Source of the DNA: Cardiocondyla obscurior
Lineage: Eukaryota > Arthropoda > Insecta > Hymenoptera > Formicidae
DNA: 64,000 bases
Reading direction: 5' to 3'
Assembly (NCBI RefSeq): GCF_019399895.1
Contig: NC_091872.1
Span: 628,395-692,394, forward strand
The position numbers and the translations under genes were made by a program. Within the stretch, counting starts at the first letter, position 1. Every line of letters begins with the position of its first letter. Positions 31,614-42,528 of this stretch are shown here, piece by piece. Below the pieces are notes generated by a model. That model made no database searches. It was not told where the DNA came from and saw only the letters and a program-made list of their open reading frames with translations.

Positions 31614-32262
31614 CAAAAAAAAAAAAAAAATGTGTATTCACCAGAGTGCATAGGATAGACGGCACGATTTCGTCCGGACGATCCTCCATCATCACCAATA
31701 AATTTGGCACGGGGGTAAGCCGGTAAATCCGTGACCGAATAGGAGGAACGGAACTTAGTCGGCACTCAAAACACTGAAGTGCCATGTACTCCCGCTGACA
31801 GGTGGTACATCGCACCCACCGACGGGAGGACTCAGCGGGATCAAAAACGATATTCACAGACGAACTAGATAAAAGAAAAAACAAATAACAAAAATACAAA
31901 AAACAACGCCGGTAAAAAATAGAATTAAAACCGACACTTACGACATTGTAAAAAATGTATAGGGTAGAAGATACAGCAAGAAAGTTACTGACAGACTGAC
32001 GGAACGGAAACGAGACTAAGAGACAAATCCGACGCGATATAAAAATGCATATTAAAATTTCAAGAAGAGCAACGCGAAACCGCGCGAACACAGCAAAGAA
32101 AAGTTATAAAGACTTACCTCGTATCATAATACACAGTTGCTCCCACAGAGAACACACACGCACACAATAGATAACACACGCGAAAAGAAATAAAAATTAG
32201 AATACGCAGAAACCGCGAAAAATCAATCTGAAAGAAAATCATCTTTCAGAATAATAATCACC
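31614..32262 (+). other. pol-env spacer of the errantivirus-like element
   Basis: After an A-rich run at 31614-31631 no long frame is found. Short frames show only Lys- and Asn-rich remnants. In related elements this region contains the end of pol and the env splice acceptor; I could not identify the acceptor with confidence. Confidence 0.4.
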
Positions 32263-32940
32263 GTGACGCTGAGCGCAAGCGAAAAACCGCCGGAGATAAG
32301 CTCACCGTACACGGTAACGCAGTTCGTACATGAACCCGGACTCTACTACGAAAACGTGGGACAATTGCAGCTATCCGACGCGTCGTGGAAATTAGTAATA
32401 ATAACAAAAACACAAGAATTAAAAGCGCAATATGAAAAACTACAAGAACGAGTAAAAGACGGAGAAAAAGCGTGCGAGACATATAGCGGAGAATTACTTA
32501 AGGATAAATGTAAATACTTAGCAGAGACAGTACGAGCCCAAAACGAAAAATTAATAACAGCTATAGAATTACTAACAACACATGAGGCACAAAAAACAAA
32601 GCAAGGATTAATAGATGTAATAGGAACAATAAGTAAAAAACTATTCGGAACAATGGACGCGAACGACGAAAAAGTAATAAGCAAACAGTTAGAAATGTTA
32701 ACGAAAAGACAGCAAACGCTGCAACATGTAGCAAAAAATCAGCTGAAAGTAATAAATAGTTCGATTGGTCATATACAGAAATTAGAGGAAACAATAAAGT
32801 ACCACAAAAAAGTTATAACAAACGCGACGAAGCTGTTAAGCAAAAAAGTAGACGGCATAACGGGACAAATAGAAATGTCGGAACATTTCTACATATTAAG
32901 AATGTTAATAACGGATTTATTAACGAACGTGCAAGAGATG
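32263..32940 (+). pseudogene. env-like gene, 5' part (F-type envelope glycoprotein relative)
   Basis: The frame encodes a mostly helical ectodomain with a LIDVIGTISKKLFGTMDAND segment, which corresponds to the fusion-peptide region of insect errantivirus Env and baculovirus F-type proteins. The basic cleavage motif normally just before it is weak here. The frame is interrupted near 32940, where a minus-strand gypsy integrase gene begins, and is taken up again near 47953. Some env codons appear to be missing across the break, so the gene is disrupted. Confidence 0.7.
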
Positions 32941-34966
32941 AGAATGGATTTCATCAAGCCTTTGTCTTAAACCTCTAACAAACTCTCCTTAAGAAACTGA
33001 AAACTGAGAAAATTGAGAAATCATTCCCCGCGTTAAATCTAACGGTAACCTTAAATCCCTGCCAAAACAAAGCTCCGCCGGAGAAACCTCAGTAACCTCA
33101 TGCTTCGAAGACCTATAAGCTAACAAGAACATTGAAACCCAACGATCCCAATCTTTTTGATTTTCTGAAACAAATTTTGAAAAATATTCCAAAACTGTAC
33201 GATGCTGTCGCTCCACCTGCCCATCCGATTGTGGATGTAAAGCAGTAGTCCTAGTTTTCCTAACTCCCAAAAGATTCAACAACTCTTTCAAAAGACCGGA
33301 CTCAAAATTTCGTCTCTGATCCGTATGTATTTCCTCAGGAACTCCAAATCTCGAAATAATTTCTCTAACAAAAACCTCAACTACCGTTTTTGCTCTAATA
33401 TTCTTCACCGGAAATGCTTCCACCCATTTAGAAAAACAATCAACAATTACCAAAAGAAACCTATTTCCAGAAGAAAATATAGGAAAAGGACTAAGAACGT
33501 CCATCTGTAATCTCTGAAACGGAGATCCAACATTGTAAATTTGCAAAGGAGATTTTCCTTTGCCGGAAGGTCCCTTCTTTAAACAACAAACCGAACACAA
33601 ACGACACCAATCTTCTACATCTTGTTTACAAGAAACCCAATAAAAACGCTTTCGAATTCTATCTAGAGTCTTGTTGATCCCGAAGTGCCCAACCGAAGGA
33701 GAATCATGGGCATCAGTCAGAACCTCTTTAATCCGTTTACAAGGAACCACTAACTGAAACAGCACCTTCCTCAAATTCGGAGCTATTCACTTCTTATAAA
33801 GAACTCCGTTCTCTAAAACAAGGGAATCCCAATATGAATTAAGAACTCTTCCCGTTGTATCTAAAGAAGAAAATCCCGAACGGGAAAGATGTTTCCCAGA
33901 CTCCTTCGCCTGAATTAAAACATTCAGACTCGGATCTTCCCGCTGATCCTTTTTCCAAAGATCTAATTCTTCTACTTGGAAGACTATTCGAGCCACAGTC
34001 TCACCTCCCTCGGAAAGACTTTTTTGCTCAACCTTAAAACAATACCGACAGTTTTCCGCTTCACAAAGTCGCCTCGATAAACCATCGGCATTTCCGTGAG
34101 AAGTCCCCTTCCTGTAAGCAATTTCAAACTGAAATTGTTGTAACCTTTCTACCCAACGAGCTAACTGGCCCTCGAGTTCCTTAAAAAACAAAAGTCACCT
34201 TAAAGAAATATGATCCGTACAAATTAAAAATTTCCCTCCTAAAAGAAAATGACGAAAAGATTTAACTGCATCAACGATGGCTAAAAGCTCGCGTCGAGTA
34301 ACACAACAATTTCTTTCAGACTTTGATAAAACCCGACTGAAATACGCTATAACTTTCTCCTCATCTCCTTGCTTCTGTGAAAAAACAGCCCCGATTCCTA
34401 TTCCAGAAGCGTCAGTATCTAAAATAAACTGACCTTTCTCCTTCGGGAACGCTAACACTGGAGGAGAAGTTAAGGCCCGCTTCAAGGATTCAAAAGCCTT
34501 TCGACAGTCATCCGTCCAAGAAAATTTCACCAAATTTCTCGTCAAAGAATGAAGTGGCTTTGCTATTGAAGAAAAACCTTTCACGAATCTCCGATAATAT
34601 GAGCAAAAACCTAAGAAACTTCTCAATTGCTTCTTAGTATGAGGAATTGGCCAATCTATCACTGCTGCTACTTTCTCCTGATCAGTAGCAACCCCTTCTG
34701 AAAAAACCACATGACCCAAGTACTTAACTTTTCTACTGAAAAGAACACACTTCCCTGGATTAATTTTTAAATTAAATTTTCTTAAACAAAGAAACACTTC
34801 ATTAAGATTCTCCATAAGTTCTTCGAAACTCCTTCCAAAAACTATTACATCATATAAATATACAAAACAACTCTTAGAAAGAAGCCCTTCCAAGACCCTT
34901 TCCATAAACCGTTCAAAAGTTGCTGGAGCATTTGTGAGACCAAAAGGCATGACAGTGAATTGCCAA
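32941..34966 (-). pseudogene. RT, RNase H and integrase of the minus-strand gypsy element
   Basis: RT resumes at 34950 with MPFGLTNAPATFERFM. The catalytic box reads VYLYDV, where gypsy elements have VYLDDV, so a catalytic Asp is lost. RNase H (LDTDASGIGIGAVFS, TDHISL) extends to 33787. Integrase (32989-33774) shows WCRLCSVC of the zinc finger, QMDVLSPFP, IHTDQRRNFES and DGQVERQHRT of the DDE triad. Stops at 34193 and 33780 separate the segments. The integrase C-terminus (LRQRLDEIH) fades into env sequence near 32945. Confidence 0.87.
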
Positions 34967-35395
34967 TGTTAAAATATATGCGCTTCAAACATGTTAAAAT
35001 ATATGCGCTTCAAACAATAATTATAAATTTAACTTTAAATAAGACCGAATCAATTTACAAATAAATAATTCCTAGTAGACCGGAAACACTACGTGACTTT
35101 GTGACAGCTAGATAAGAAAGGGAATAAACAAAAGGTTTATAAACAAGACAAAGGACCGGGAAGCCCCTTTACTGATTCAAAGATAAAACTAATATCGGGA
35201 CTTACTCACTTGAAAAAGAGTCGTCGTCGGGTACAGACGTGTCACATATTAAAACCTCCTTAAATACCGTTCTATATTCTTTTATGTTTTTTTATTAAGT
35301 GTGTGTAAAATATAAACCAAATATAAACCAGTGTTTTGTGAATTAAAGTGTTTTTTATTATAAAAAATTATCCACGCACCCAAATAATTTTTTCA
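34967..35395 (+). repeat. Left Copia LTR
   Basis: The unit begins TGTTAAAATATATGCG and ends ATTTTTTCA. Its first 25 bases are tandemly duplicated, which the right LTR does not show. It also has a short segment near 35128-35142 that the right LTR lacks. Confidence 0.95.
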
Positions 35396-35412
35396 TGGTA
35401 GCAGAGCGTGGT
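35396..35412 (+). other. Copia primer-binding site (initiator tRNA-Met type)
   Basis: TGGTAGCAGAGCGTGG follows the left LTR with no spacer. It resembles the usual Copia site TGGTATCAGAGC, with one change. Confidence 0.8.
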
Positions 35413-35592
35413 TCATAAATCAAAAGGTGTTTACCACAGTAAAAGTGAATGCAACTTGGCTTCGAAGTTGACTGGAACGATATTTAAAAAATAACCAAAA
35501 AAACTATTACAAAAATAGTTAAAATTAAAAAGAACATTCAACAAAAATCAAACACTGAGTTCAGAATAAAAGAAGAACAAGAAGACGAAGAA

Positions 35593-36454
35593 ATGACTGA
35601 AGAGATTAAATTTAACAGTTCAATGGACAAGATTACAATTTATGGAAGAAGCGGATACTACTCTATTTAAAATTGAAAAAATGTGATGAGGTGGCAATCA
35701 AACCAATGCTATCGTCTGATAATTCAACAACATGGGCCGAAAGTAATCTTAAAGCCATGAATTACGTTTATTGCGGCATATCCAATGAACAGCTCGAATT
35801 TGTGAGCAATGAAGAAACGGCTTATAATATTCTTAAAAAATTTGATGAAATGTATTCCAGAGAATCCACTGCGATACAAATATGTGTGCGAAATAGACTA
35901 GAAAAAATAAAGCTAATGGATTATGATGACTCAAGTGCATATTTTACAGACTTTGAAAAATTAATAAATAAGTTAAAATCATCAGGTGCCACAGTGACGG
36001 AAAAAGAAAAACTGAATTACATGCTACGTACGTTACCCGAGTCATTAAGTTATGTCGGAAACTTAATTGATGCTGTAAGAGAGCAAGACCAGACATGTGA
36101 ATTTGTCAAAAACAAAATCAAGATGTGGGAAATACGTGATAAAACTGAACAAGGAAGGAATGTGACAAAATCAAGTGCCTTTAAAGGAGAAAGAAAAAAT
36201 ATAGAAAAAAGAACGTGTTACAAGTGTGGTAAACTCGGACATTTAAAAGCAAACTGTCGTGCAACTGGATCAAAAGGAAACTTTGAAACTCAAAATTCAA
36301 CAGAACAAATGTATCCACAAGAAGGGAGCAGCTTTAACTATAGAGGAAATAATTTCAACACCCAAGGATATGTCCCGAAAGGAAGAGGAGGATATTCTAA
36401 TCCACGTCAAATAAACAACCCCAGAGGAAGAAGAATCATGCAAGCCATCAGAAG
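35593..36454 (+). pseudogene. Copia gag, 5' part
   Basis: The ATG at 35593 starts a short frame. A one-base shift near 35620 leads into the conserved opening NGQDYNLWKKR, then the UBN2-type gag body with MLRTLPESLSYV and the CCHC knuckle CYKCGKLGHLKANC near 36215-36256. The solo LTR at 36455 cuts the gene after a Gly/Arg/Asn-rich stretch. Confidence 0.85.
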
Positions 36455-36881
36455 TGTTGTAACCCGACAGCGCACGCTGGTCATTGACCACCACGCGCGA
36501 CACATTTTTATACACAACTCAGCAGATTACCAAACTGTTGGAATCTGCTGAGCTCAAGAATCCGTCTTGTCAGCCTTTCGACATCACGCGCTATCAGCAG
36601 AAAGCAGTAGGGCACGCGGCCACTTCCTTCTGCTATTTCGCTGACAAGACCAAAAATAATAATATATAATGCACAAGCTCCGAAGCTCGTGCAAGTCAGT
36701 TCGGGAGTTCGAGGTAGCGACTCGTAACTCTATCACCGAAACATCAAGGAGAAATAAATCCATCAATATACAATATACTTTATACAACTAAGAGTATATT
36801 TATTTACAACACCCGTACACCGATTACACTGGAAAGTGTAATATTCGGAGGACGGACCCCGTGCACCGCTCCGGTGCAACA
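36455..36881 (+). repeat. Solo LTR, family Y, inside Copia gag
   Basis: The 427-base unit begins TGTTGTAACCCGACAGC and ends CCGGTGCAACA. The 4-base target duplication GAAG lies at 36451-36454 and 36882-36885. A second, minus-strand copy of the family is at 59458-61460. Its first dozen and last ~35 bases resemble the LTR of the errantivirus-like element, but the middle differs, so it is a related but distinct gypsy-type family. Confidence 0.93.
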
Positions 36882-37403
36882 GAAGATACAATCAAAATAG
36901 AAACTATAATAGAGACAGTAATTGCGAAACCAACACCAGCGAATCAAGCGTCTTCAAAACCGAAATAAACGAAGGTAAGAAAAATATAAAAACTATGAAT
37001 ACGGAGGTAAATTTTTGCAACAAAAAAGAAATTAATTGGGTGATAGATAGCGGCTGTACCGATCACATTATAAATAATGATGCATTTTTTGATAAATTTG
37101 TAACTTTGCAAAAACCGGTAGACGTTAAAATAGGCGACGGAAGATGTATTCAGGCAACAAAAATAGGAAATATTAAAACGATCTTTATAAATCATGAATC
37201 AAAAGTACCAATATTAATTACTAATGTATATTATGTAAAAGAAATAGATAAAAATTTATTAAGTGTAGCAAAGATAACAAATAATTTTACAGTAATAGCA
37301 GCTGGAAATACAACAAAAATTTATAATAAAAAAAATTAATTAATTGCTGTAGCATATAAAGACAATGGATTGTATAAATTAAAAAGTTTTTTAATACATA
37401 ATG
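36882..37403 (+). pseudogene. Copia gag-pol linker and protease
   Basis: After the LTR insertion the frame 36995-37339 gives WVIDSGCTDHI, the Copia protease active site (DSG), and the downstream LLSVAKI segment. It ends at a TAA near 37337, with homologous codons continuing (YKDNGLYKL) to the non-LTR insertion, where the 13-base TTAATACATAATG begins at 37391. Confidence 0.88.
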
Positions 37404-37716
37404 TATAAGGTGTTTATTTCTCCTCAGAGGTACACCGGGACTTTCGCTTCCCCAATTTTCTGTTTACAATTTCATAAAATATATTTTCAAACTTCATTCT
37501 TATCTCTAAACTATTTCTACTTTTATAATCTTCTTTCTTCTCACAGCCGTTTCCTGAAAGTAAAAACTTATATCTACGCCTTTTTCCTATTCTATTGCCT
37601 ACGCGTCGAGAGAGAGAGAGATCACACTTCCATTCATACTTTACATTGTTTTGCCTTAATTTTACCTTAAATTCTATCTTTGGACCCCCGCTTCCGACGC
37701 TTTTTCTTTCATACTT
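37404..37716 (-). other. 3' UTR of the minus-strand non-LTR element
   Basis: There is no coding signal after the ORF2 stop. A short GA microsatellite (GAGAGAGAGAGA read on +) lies at 37609-37620. Confidence 0.6.
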
Positions 37717-40700
37717 TCAGTCACTCCTATTTTTCTCCCTTGTTCTTTCCAAATTTTCCAACCAATCTATCCCCCTTCCTTCCCCTCCCAGAATTTCCTC
37801 CACCATTTCCTCCCAACTAATCTCGTTTCCCCAATCTATACACTCCTCCCATATATGTTCCCACGTTTCTTCCTTCTCCAAACATATTCTACATTTTCTT
37901 TTCTCCTCTTCCTCCCAATATTTATTTCCTCTCATTTCCTCCCCTAATCTAAATTTTGCCATTCTTTGCCATTTTTCTTCTTTCCATCCCAATTTCAAAT
38001 ATCCTGGTATCCCTTCCTCTTTCACTTTTTTATAATACTTATTAAATCTTGACTCTCTTATTTTTTTCCATCTTTCCTCTCTTTGCCATTCTTTATCCTT
38101 TTTCACCAAATATTCCCCCCTTATTTCCCCTCTTTCTCTTAAATCTTCCACCTCTTTTCCCGACCACCCAAAATTTTCAAAAAATTCCTCTCTTTCTTTT
38201 TCCCATTTTCCCTTGCTTCTTCCCTCCCTTGCTCTTTCCTTCATTTCTTCCCAGCACCATTTTGCTAGAACACCTCCTTTCCCTTCTTCTAACCTTTTTT
38301 CATATTTCCATGCTCTCATCCCTGCTCTACCTTTCAATTTATCCCTCTGTAGTTCTTCTCTCACCATATATCCTGGTACATATCTTCTTACTCCCAGCAA
38401 CCATCTCAGGTATTTTTCCTGTAATATCTCCACCTCTTCTCTTTCCTTCCATCCCCATATTTCCACGCCGTAATTAATAACCGACCATACCAGTTTATCA
38501 AATAGCCATATTCTTTTACTCCAATCTTTTCCAAATTTTCTTTTACCTATACTCCACACCTGCCCCATTATTCTTGCCGCTCTTCTTACTCTGTCCTTTA
38601 CATGCTCTTTCTGCTCTCCATTTCTCATAATTGTGTATCCCAAATACTTGAAACTTTTTACTTCCTCTATTTCTTCCCCTTTCCATACCCATTTAGTTTT
38701 TTTCCATCTTCCTCCCCCCTTTCTACACCTCATTATCTTTGTTTTCTTTACATTCACTTCCAATCCCTTTTCCTTTACATATTCTTCCATACTTTTAATC
38801 ATTCCTTTCATGCCTGCCTCATTTTCTGCCAGTAGCGCAATGTCATCCGCATACGCCAGCGAGTAAACTCTCCTGTCTTTTATTCTTATACCCCCCCATC
38901 CTCCTTTTTCTAATTCTTCATCTATGTCTGCCAACAAGAGCGTGAACAAGCTAGGACTAAGCGGACAACCCTGTCTTACTCCTTTTGTTGTCCAGAAACT
39001 TTTCCCCTCTTTATCCTTCACCTTTACTTTATTCACCGTTTCCTCTAATATTTCTTCACACCTTCTTATCAATCCCTCCCTTACCCCTCTTTTCTTCATT
39101 GTTTCCACCAATTTTCTCCTGTCTACAGAGTCAAAAGCCGCCTTCATATCTATAAACACAATTACCATTTTACCTTCCTTTTCTTCTATCTTCTTATTTA
39201 GCAAATAATTTAACACATATATTTGATCCACTGTCCCCATGTCTCTTCTAAAACCGGCTTGACTCTGCGGTAATATTTCTTTTTCTTCTATTTCCTTTCT
39301 TAATCTTTCTGCTAACACAGATGCATACACTTTGTACGCAGTCTGTGTCAGCGTTATCCCTCTATACTCTTCTACTTTTTCCCCTTTTCCTTTTTTTAAC
39401 ACCGGAACTATCACACCTTCTCTCCATTCCTCCGGCATCCTCCCCTCCATACCCTTTTGCACGTTTCCCATAATTTCTCTTTTACTTCCCCCTCCCCATT
39501 TCCATATTTCATTTTCTAACCCATCACTTCCTGCAGCTTTTCCTTTTTTCAACTTTCTTATTACATTTTCAAATTCCTCTCTATTTATATCTTCCTCATT
39601 GTCTTCTATTCTCTTTCCTCCTAATTCTTCTCTTACTCTCCATTCCACTCCTCCTAACATTTCCTTAAAATATCCGTCCCACTCTTCAATCTTTATTTTT
39701 TCCTCCACTTCCTTCCTTTTTTTTCTTCCTTTGTTTACTACTTTCCATACTTCTCCCTCTGTTCTAATCTTTTCTATTTCTTTCTCCCATCTCACCTTTT
39801 CTTGCAATTTTTTCTCCTCACATAGTTTTTTATATTCTCTTTTCTTCTTTTTGTAATTCTCCTCACTCCCTTCCCCCTTCCTCCAATTTATCATTTCTTC
39901 TTTTACTTCACCTTTTTTCTTTTTACAATCTTTATTCCACCATCTTTCTTTTGGTTTTTCCCCCTCCTCTTTTTTCATTTCCTTTTTAACTACTTTCTTT
40001 GTTTTCTCCAGTTCCTTACTAAAACTTCTCCAATTTTCCTCCGTATTGTTTTCTTTCTCTCTTTTTTCTTTATATTTTTCCCTGAACATTTTCCTCTCCT
40101 TCTCACCCCAAGCCAGTCTCGTGCTCTTTTTTATACCATATTTACATCTTCTCCTCTTTTCTCCCTCTCTTTTAATCGTCACTATTAACGGTAAGTGGTC
40201 TGAGTCCACTTCTTCCCCCACCTTCATTTCTACTATTTCTCCTTTTGATTCCACATTACTGATCACATAATCTATTACTGTTTTTCCTCTTCCCCCTACA
40301 TATGTCCATTCACCCTCTTCATCTCCTCTTGTACAACCATTAACTATTCCCCATCCTGCTTCTTCCAGAACTTTACAGAATTTTTTTCCTTTTCCTGTAA
40401 TTTTTTTATCTTTTGTTCTCCTTTTTCTCTCTTCCTTGTCTTCTTCTTCTTTTTCCTCATCCCATAGCCCGCCCTCTTCTCCCGTCCTCACATTAAAGTC
40501 TCCTCCTATCAGATATCTCGTTCCTTCCTCTTTTTCATCCATCCAGTTTCTCATGTTCTCTGTTATGTCTTCTAAATCCTCATTTACGTATACCCCTGCT
40601 ATTTTCCACCATACCTTTCCACTTTTTATCTTTATTCCTATCATTCCTTTTCTATCTTTAAATTCTAATTCTTCCTCTCCTTCCAATTCCTCCCTCCATC

Positions 40701-41058
40701 CCATCACCATTCCCCCCATTGCCCTCCCCTTCTTATTTTTCTTTTCTGCCCCCTTATTTATCCATTTATAGCCCTTTGGCAATTTACTTCTTAACCCCTT
40801 CCATTTTTTTTCTTCCAACCAAGTTTCACACATATATATCACCTCCCATTTTTCCATGTTCTTCCAAAAATCTTCATCCTTGTTTTCTATTCCTGCCACA
40901 TTCCAAAAAACTATTCTCACGTTTCTGTCTTTTACCTCCGCCTTTTCCTTTCCTTTCTCCTTTTTCTCCCTTTCTTTTTCTTTTTGTCTTTTATCTTTCC
41001 TTTTTCTATTTTTTTCTTCATCCTTTTCTTTTTCTCCTTCCTCCTCTTTTCTCTCCAC
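37717..41058 (-). CDS. ORF2 of the non-LTR element: endonuclease and reverse transcriptase, intact
   Basis: The 1113-codon frame encodes a Lys/Glu-rich N-terminus, an APE endonuclease (NVRIVFWNVAG at ~46, GGDFNVRTGEEGG, SDHLPLIV), a reverse transcriptase (GSDGLENE, YRGITL, FIDMKAAFDSV, AYADDIALL) and a C-terminal CCHC cluster (CRICLEKEETWEHIWEEC). No stop or frameshift is seen, so the enzyme could be functional. The listed start is a GTG; the open frame continues upstream into ORF1, and its first in-frame ATG falls inside the endonuclease domain. Translation therefore probably depends on ORF1, by frameshifting or reinitiation. Confidence 0.92.
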   Translation of the reverse strand: MERKEEEGEKEKDEEKNRKRKDKRQKEKEREKKEKGKEKAEVKDRNVRIVFWNVAGIENKDEDFWKNMEKWEVIYMCETWLEEKKWKGLRSKLPKGYKWINKGAEKKNKKGRAMGGMVMGWREELEGEEELEFKDRKGMIGIKIKSGKVWWKIAGVYVNEDLEDITENMRNWMDEKEEGTRYLIGGDFNVRTGEEGGLWDEEKEEEDKEERKRRTKDKKITGKGKKFCKVLEEAGWGIVNGCTRGDEEGEWTYVGGRGKTVIDYVISNVESKGEIVEMKVGEEVDSDHLPLIVTIKREGEKRRRCKYGIKKSTRLAWGEKERKMFREKYKEKREKENNTEENWRSFSKELEKTKKVVKKEMKKEEGEKPKERWWNKDCKKKKGEVKEEMINWRKGEGSEENYKKKKREYKKLCEEKKLQEKVRWEKEIEKIRTEGEVWKVVNKGRKKRKEVEEKIKIEEWDGYFKEMLGGVEWRVREELGGKRIEDNEEDINREEFENVIRKLKKGKAAGSDGLENEIWKWGGGSKREIMGNVQKGMEGRMPEEWREGVIVPVLKKGKGEKVEEYRGITLTQTAYKVYASVLAERLRKEIEEKEILPQSQAGFRRDMGTVDQIYVLNYLLNKKIEEKEGKMVIVFIDMKAAFDSVDRRKLVETMKKRGVREGLIRRCEEILEETVNKVKVKDKEGKSFWTTKGVRQGCPLSPSLFTLLLADIDEELEKGGWGGIRIKDRRVYSLAYADDIALLAENEAGMKGMIKSMEEYVKEKGLEVNVKKTKIMRCRKGGGRWKKTKWVWKGEEIEEVKSFKYLGYTIMRNGEQKEHVKDRVRRAARIMGQVWSIGKRKFGKDWSKRIWLFDKLVWSVINYGVEIWGWKEREEVEILQEKYLRWLLGVRRYVPGYMVREELQRDKLKGRAGMRAWKYEKRLEEGKGGVLAKWCWEEMKERAREGRSKGKWEKEREEFFENFGWSGKEVEDLRERGEIRGEYLVKKDKEWQREERWKKIRESRFNKYYKKVKEEGIPGYLKLGWKEEKWQRMAKFRLGEEMRGNKYWEEEEKRKCRICLEKEETWEHIWEECIDWGNEISWEEMVEEILGGEGRGIDWLENLERTREKNRSD

Positions 41059-41096
41059 TTTTTCCAGCTCATTTCGTTCTCTTCTTCCGCCTTTTT

Positions 41097-42178
41097 TTAA
41101 AAACTTGCATTTAGCCTGTCTGCTATCACCTTCTTTCTTTTATTCCCTTCTTTTTCAAATTCTTTCGCACCATCCCATTTTCTCAATTCTTCCTTCAGGT
41201 CATCCCATATCCACATTTCTTTATTTACCCATATCTTTTTGTACCCTATTTTTACCTGTTTTCCTTCTCTTTTCAATTTATCCGCTTCTCTCTTTATGAG
41301 CCATTCCACTTTCCTTTCGTATTCTGTCAGATCGTCTCCTATCCATTCCGTCCTGTCCTTTAATTTTCCCTTACATCTTAATATTTCCAATTTTTCTTTG
41401 AAACTTTCCATCTTTACCCACACCATACCATAACCTCCTTTATTTACTCCTCCTATCTTATTTACATCCTCTATCTTTGCTTTCACTCCTGTTGCTTCTA
41501 TTATTTCTCCCACTTGTTCTTTCAGCGCCTTTTTTCCTCACTTTTTATCTTTATACCTCTTATTATTAAATTGTTTTTCCTCCATTCTTTCTTTTCTCTT
41601 TCTTTTGCCATTTCCAGCATTCTCGTTCTTTCTTCTAGACTCAAAACCTTTCCCTGTATTTCTTCTGGTATTTCCAGTTTACCTCCCTCATATTTTTTTT
41701 CCTTTATTCTTTTTTCCATCTCGTCCATTCTTTTCTCTAAGTCTATCTTCTCTTTTTTCCATATTATCTTCAATTCTTCTATTTCTTTTCTTATTTGTAC
41801 CTTTATTTCCCTTACTTCCTCCATCTGCGCTTGAATCCTTGCAAATCCACTTCTCATTTCCTTTATTACCTCTTCAAAACCTTCCTTGCTTATTCCCCCT
41901 TCACCTCCCTCTCCTGTTGCTTTCACGGGTGATCTGTACACTTTCACACTTTTCCTAAATCCTTCCAAGCCCTCTATTTCGCTTTTTTCTTCCTGCCTTT
42001 CCTTCCTTTTCTCTCCTTGCTTCCACGCTTCCAAAATTGGCATACTGTTAGCCCTTTCTCTTTTTAACATCTCTACCTTTGCAGGCCTTCCCATTTTCTT
42101 TTTTGTTTTCTCTTCTCCTTTTTCCTCTTTTCTTTCCTCATTTCCACTCTCCACATTTCCTTTTTCCTGTTCGCTCAT
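41097..42178 (-). pseudogene. ORF1 of the non-LTR element: coiled-coil RNA-binding protein, one frameshift
   Basis: The ATG at 42178 opens MSEQEKGNVESGNEER. A basic region (KKKMGRPAKVEML), a long coiled coil (FARIQAQMEEVREIKVQI to ~residue 190) and an RRM-like NNLIIRGI segment follow. A one-base loss near 41530, seen by comparison with the second copy at 51470, shifts the frame before the C-terminal domain (41097-41513, KVEWLIKREADKLK). The layout resembles ORF1p of the L1/transposase-22 type. Confidence 0.85.
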
Positions 42179-42515
42179 TTTTCAATTTTCCTTATCTCTT
42201 TTCCCTTTGTCTTTTATACCTCTACCTCTCTCCTTTGCCCCCTTGCCTTCCTCTTTTCCTTTGTCTTACCCACGGTTTTTTCCCGTCACCGCCAACTTAA
42301 CCTCAAAATGAACTCCTCTTTTTACCTTCCCCGATTTTTCCTTTTATTCTTACCTTTGCTCTTTCCCTTCACTTGCCCTCCTTAAAAACCCTTCCCTTTT
42401 TCCCTCAAACCAACCCTTTACCTCTGAAAAACTATTTTACTCCCCCGAAACCTTTTTCTACATGCACTCGCTCAGACACACAACCGCTCGCGCTGCTGTC
42501 GGAAACGAAAGTCCA
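42179..42515 (-). other. 5' UTR of the minus-strand non-LTR element
   Basis: This stretch is purine-rich on the minus strand and conserved with 52096-52433. The shared terminal motif ACTTTYGTTTCCGA marks the element's first bases. Confidence 0.65.
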
Positions 42516-42528
42516 TTAATACATAATG

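Larger units (their letters stand above)
37404..42515 (-). mobile_element. Minus-strand non-LTR retrotransposon (Jockey/I/R1-like group), nearly intact
   Basis: The 5.1-kb element is flanked by a 13-base target duplication TTAATACATAATG (37391-37403 and 42516-42528), which proves a complete insertion. On the minus strand it has a 5' UTR, ORF1, ORF2 and a ~310-base 3' UTR ending ...ACCTTATA without an A tail. Its coding strand is extremely purine-rich. A second copy of its 5' half is at 50024-52433. I cannot assign the clade with certainty without a tree. Confidence 0.93.

Noticed and set aside
32989..33774. A host gene on the minus strand encoding an integrase-like protein
   Set aside because: Adjacent RNase H, RT, protease, gag and LTR in the right order show that it is part of a gypsy element.
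37595..42311. Many + strand open frames rich in Phe, Ser, Pro and Leu
   Set aside because: They are antisense shadows of the purine-rich non-LTR ORF1 and ORF2 on the minus strand; the same applies at 50005-52347.
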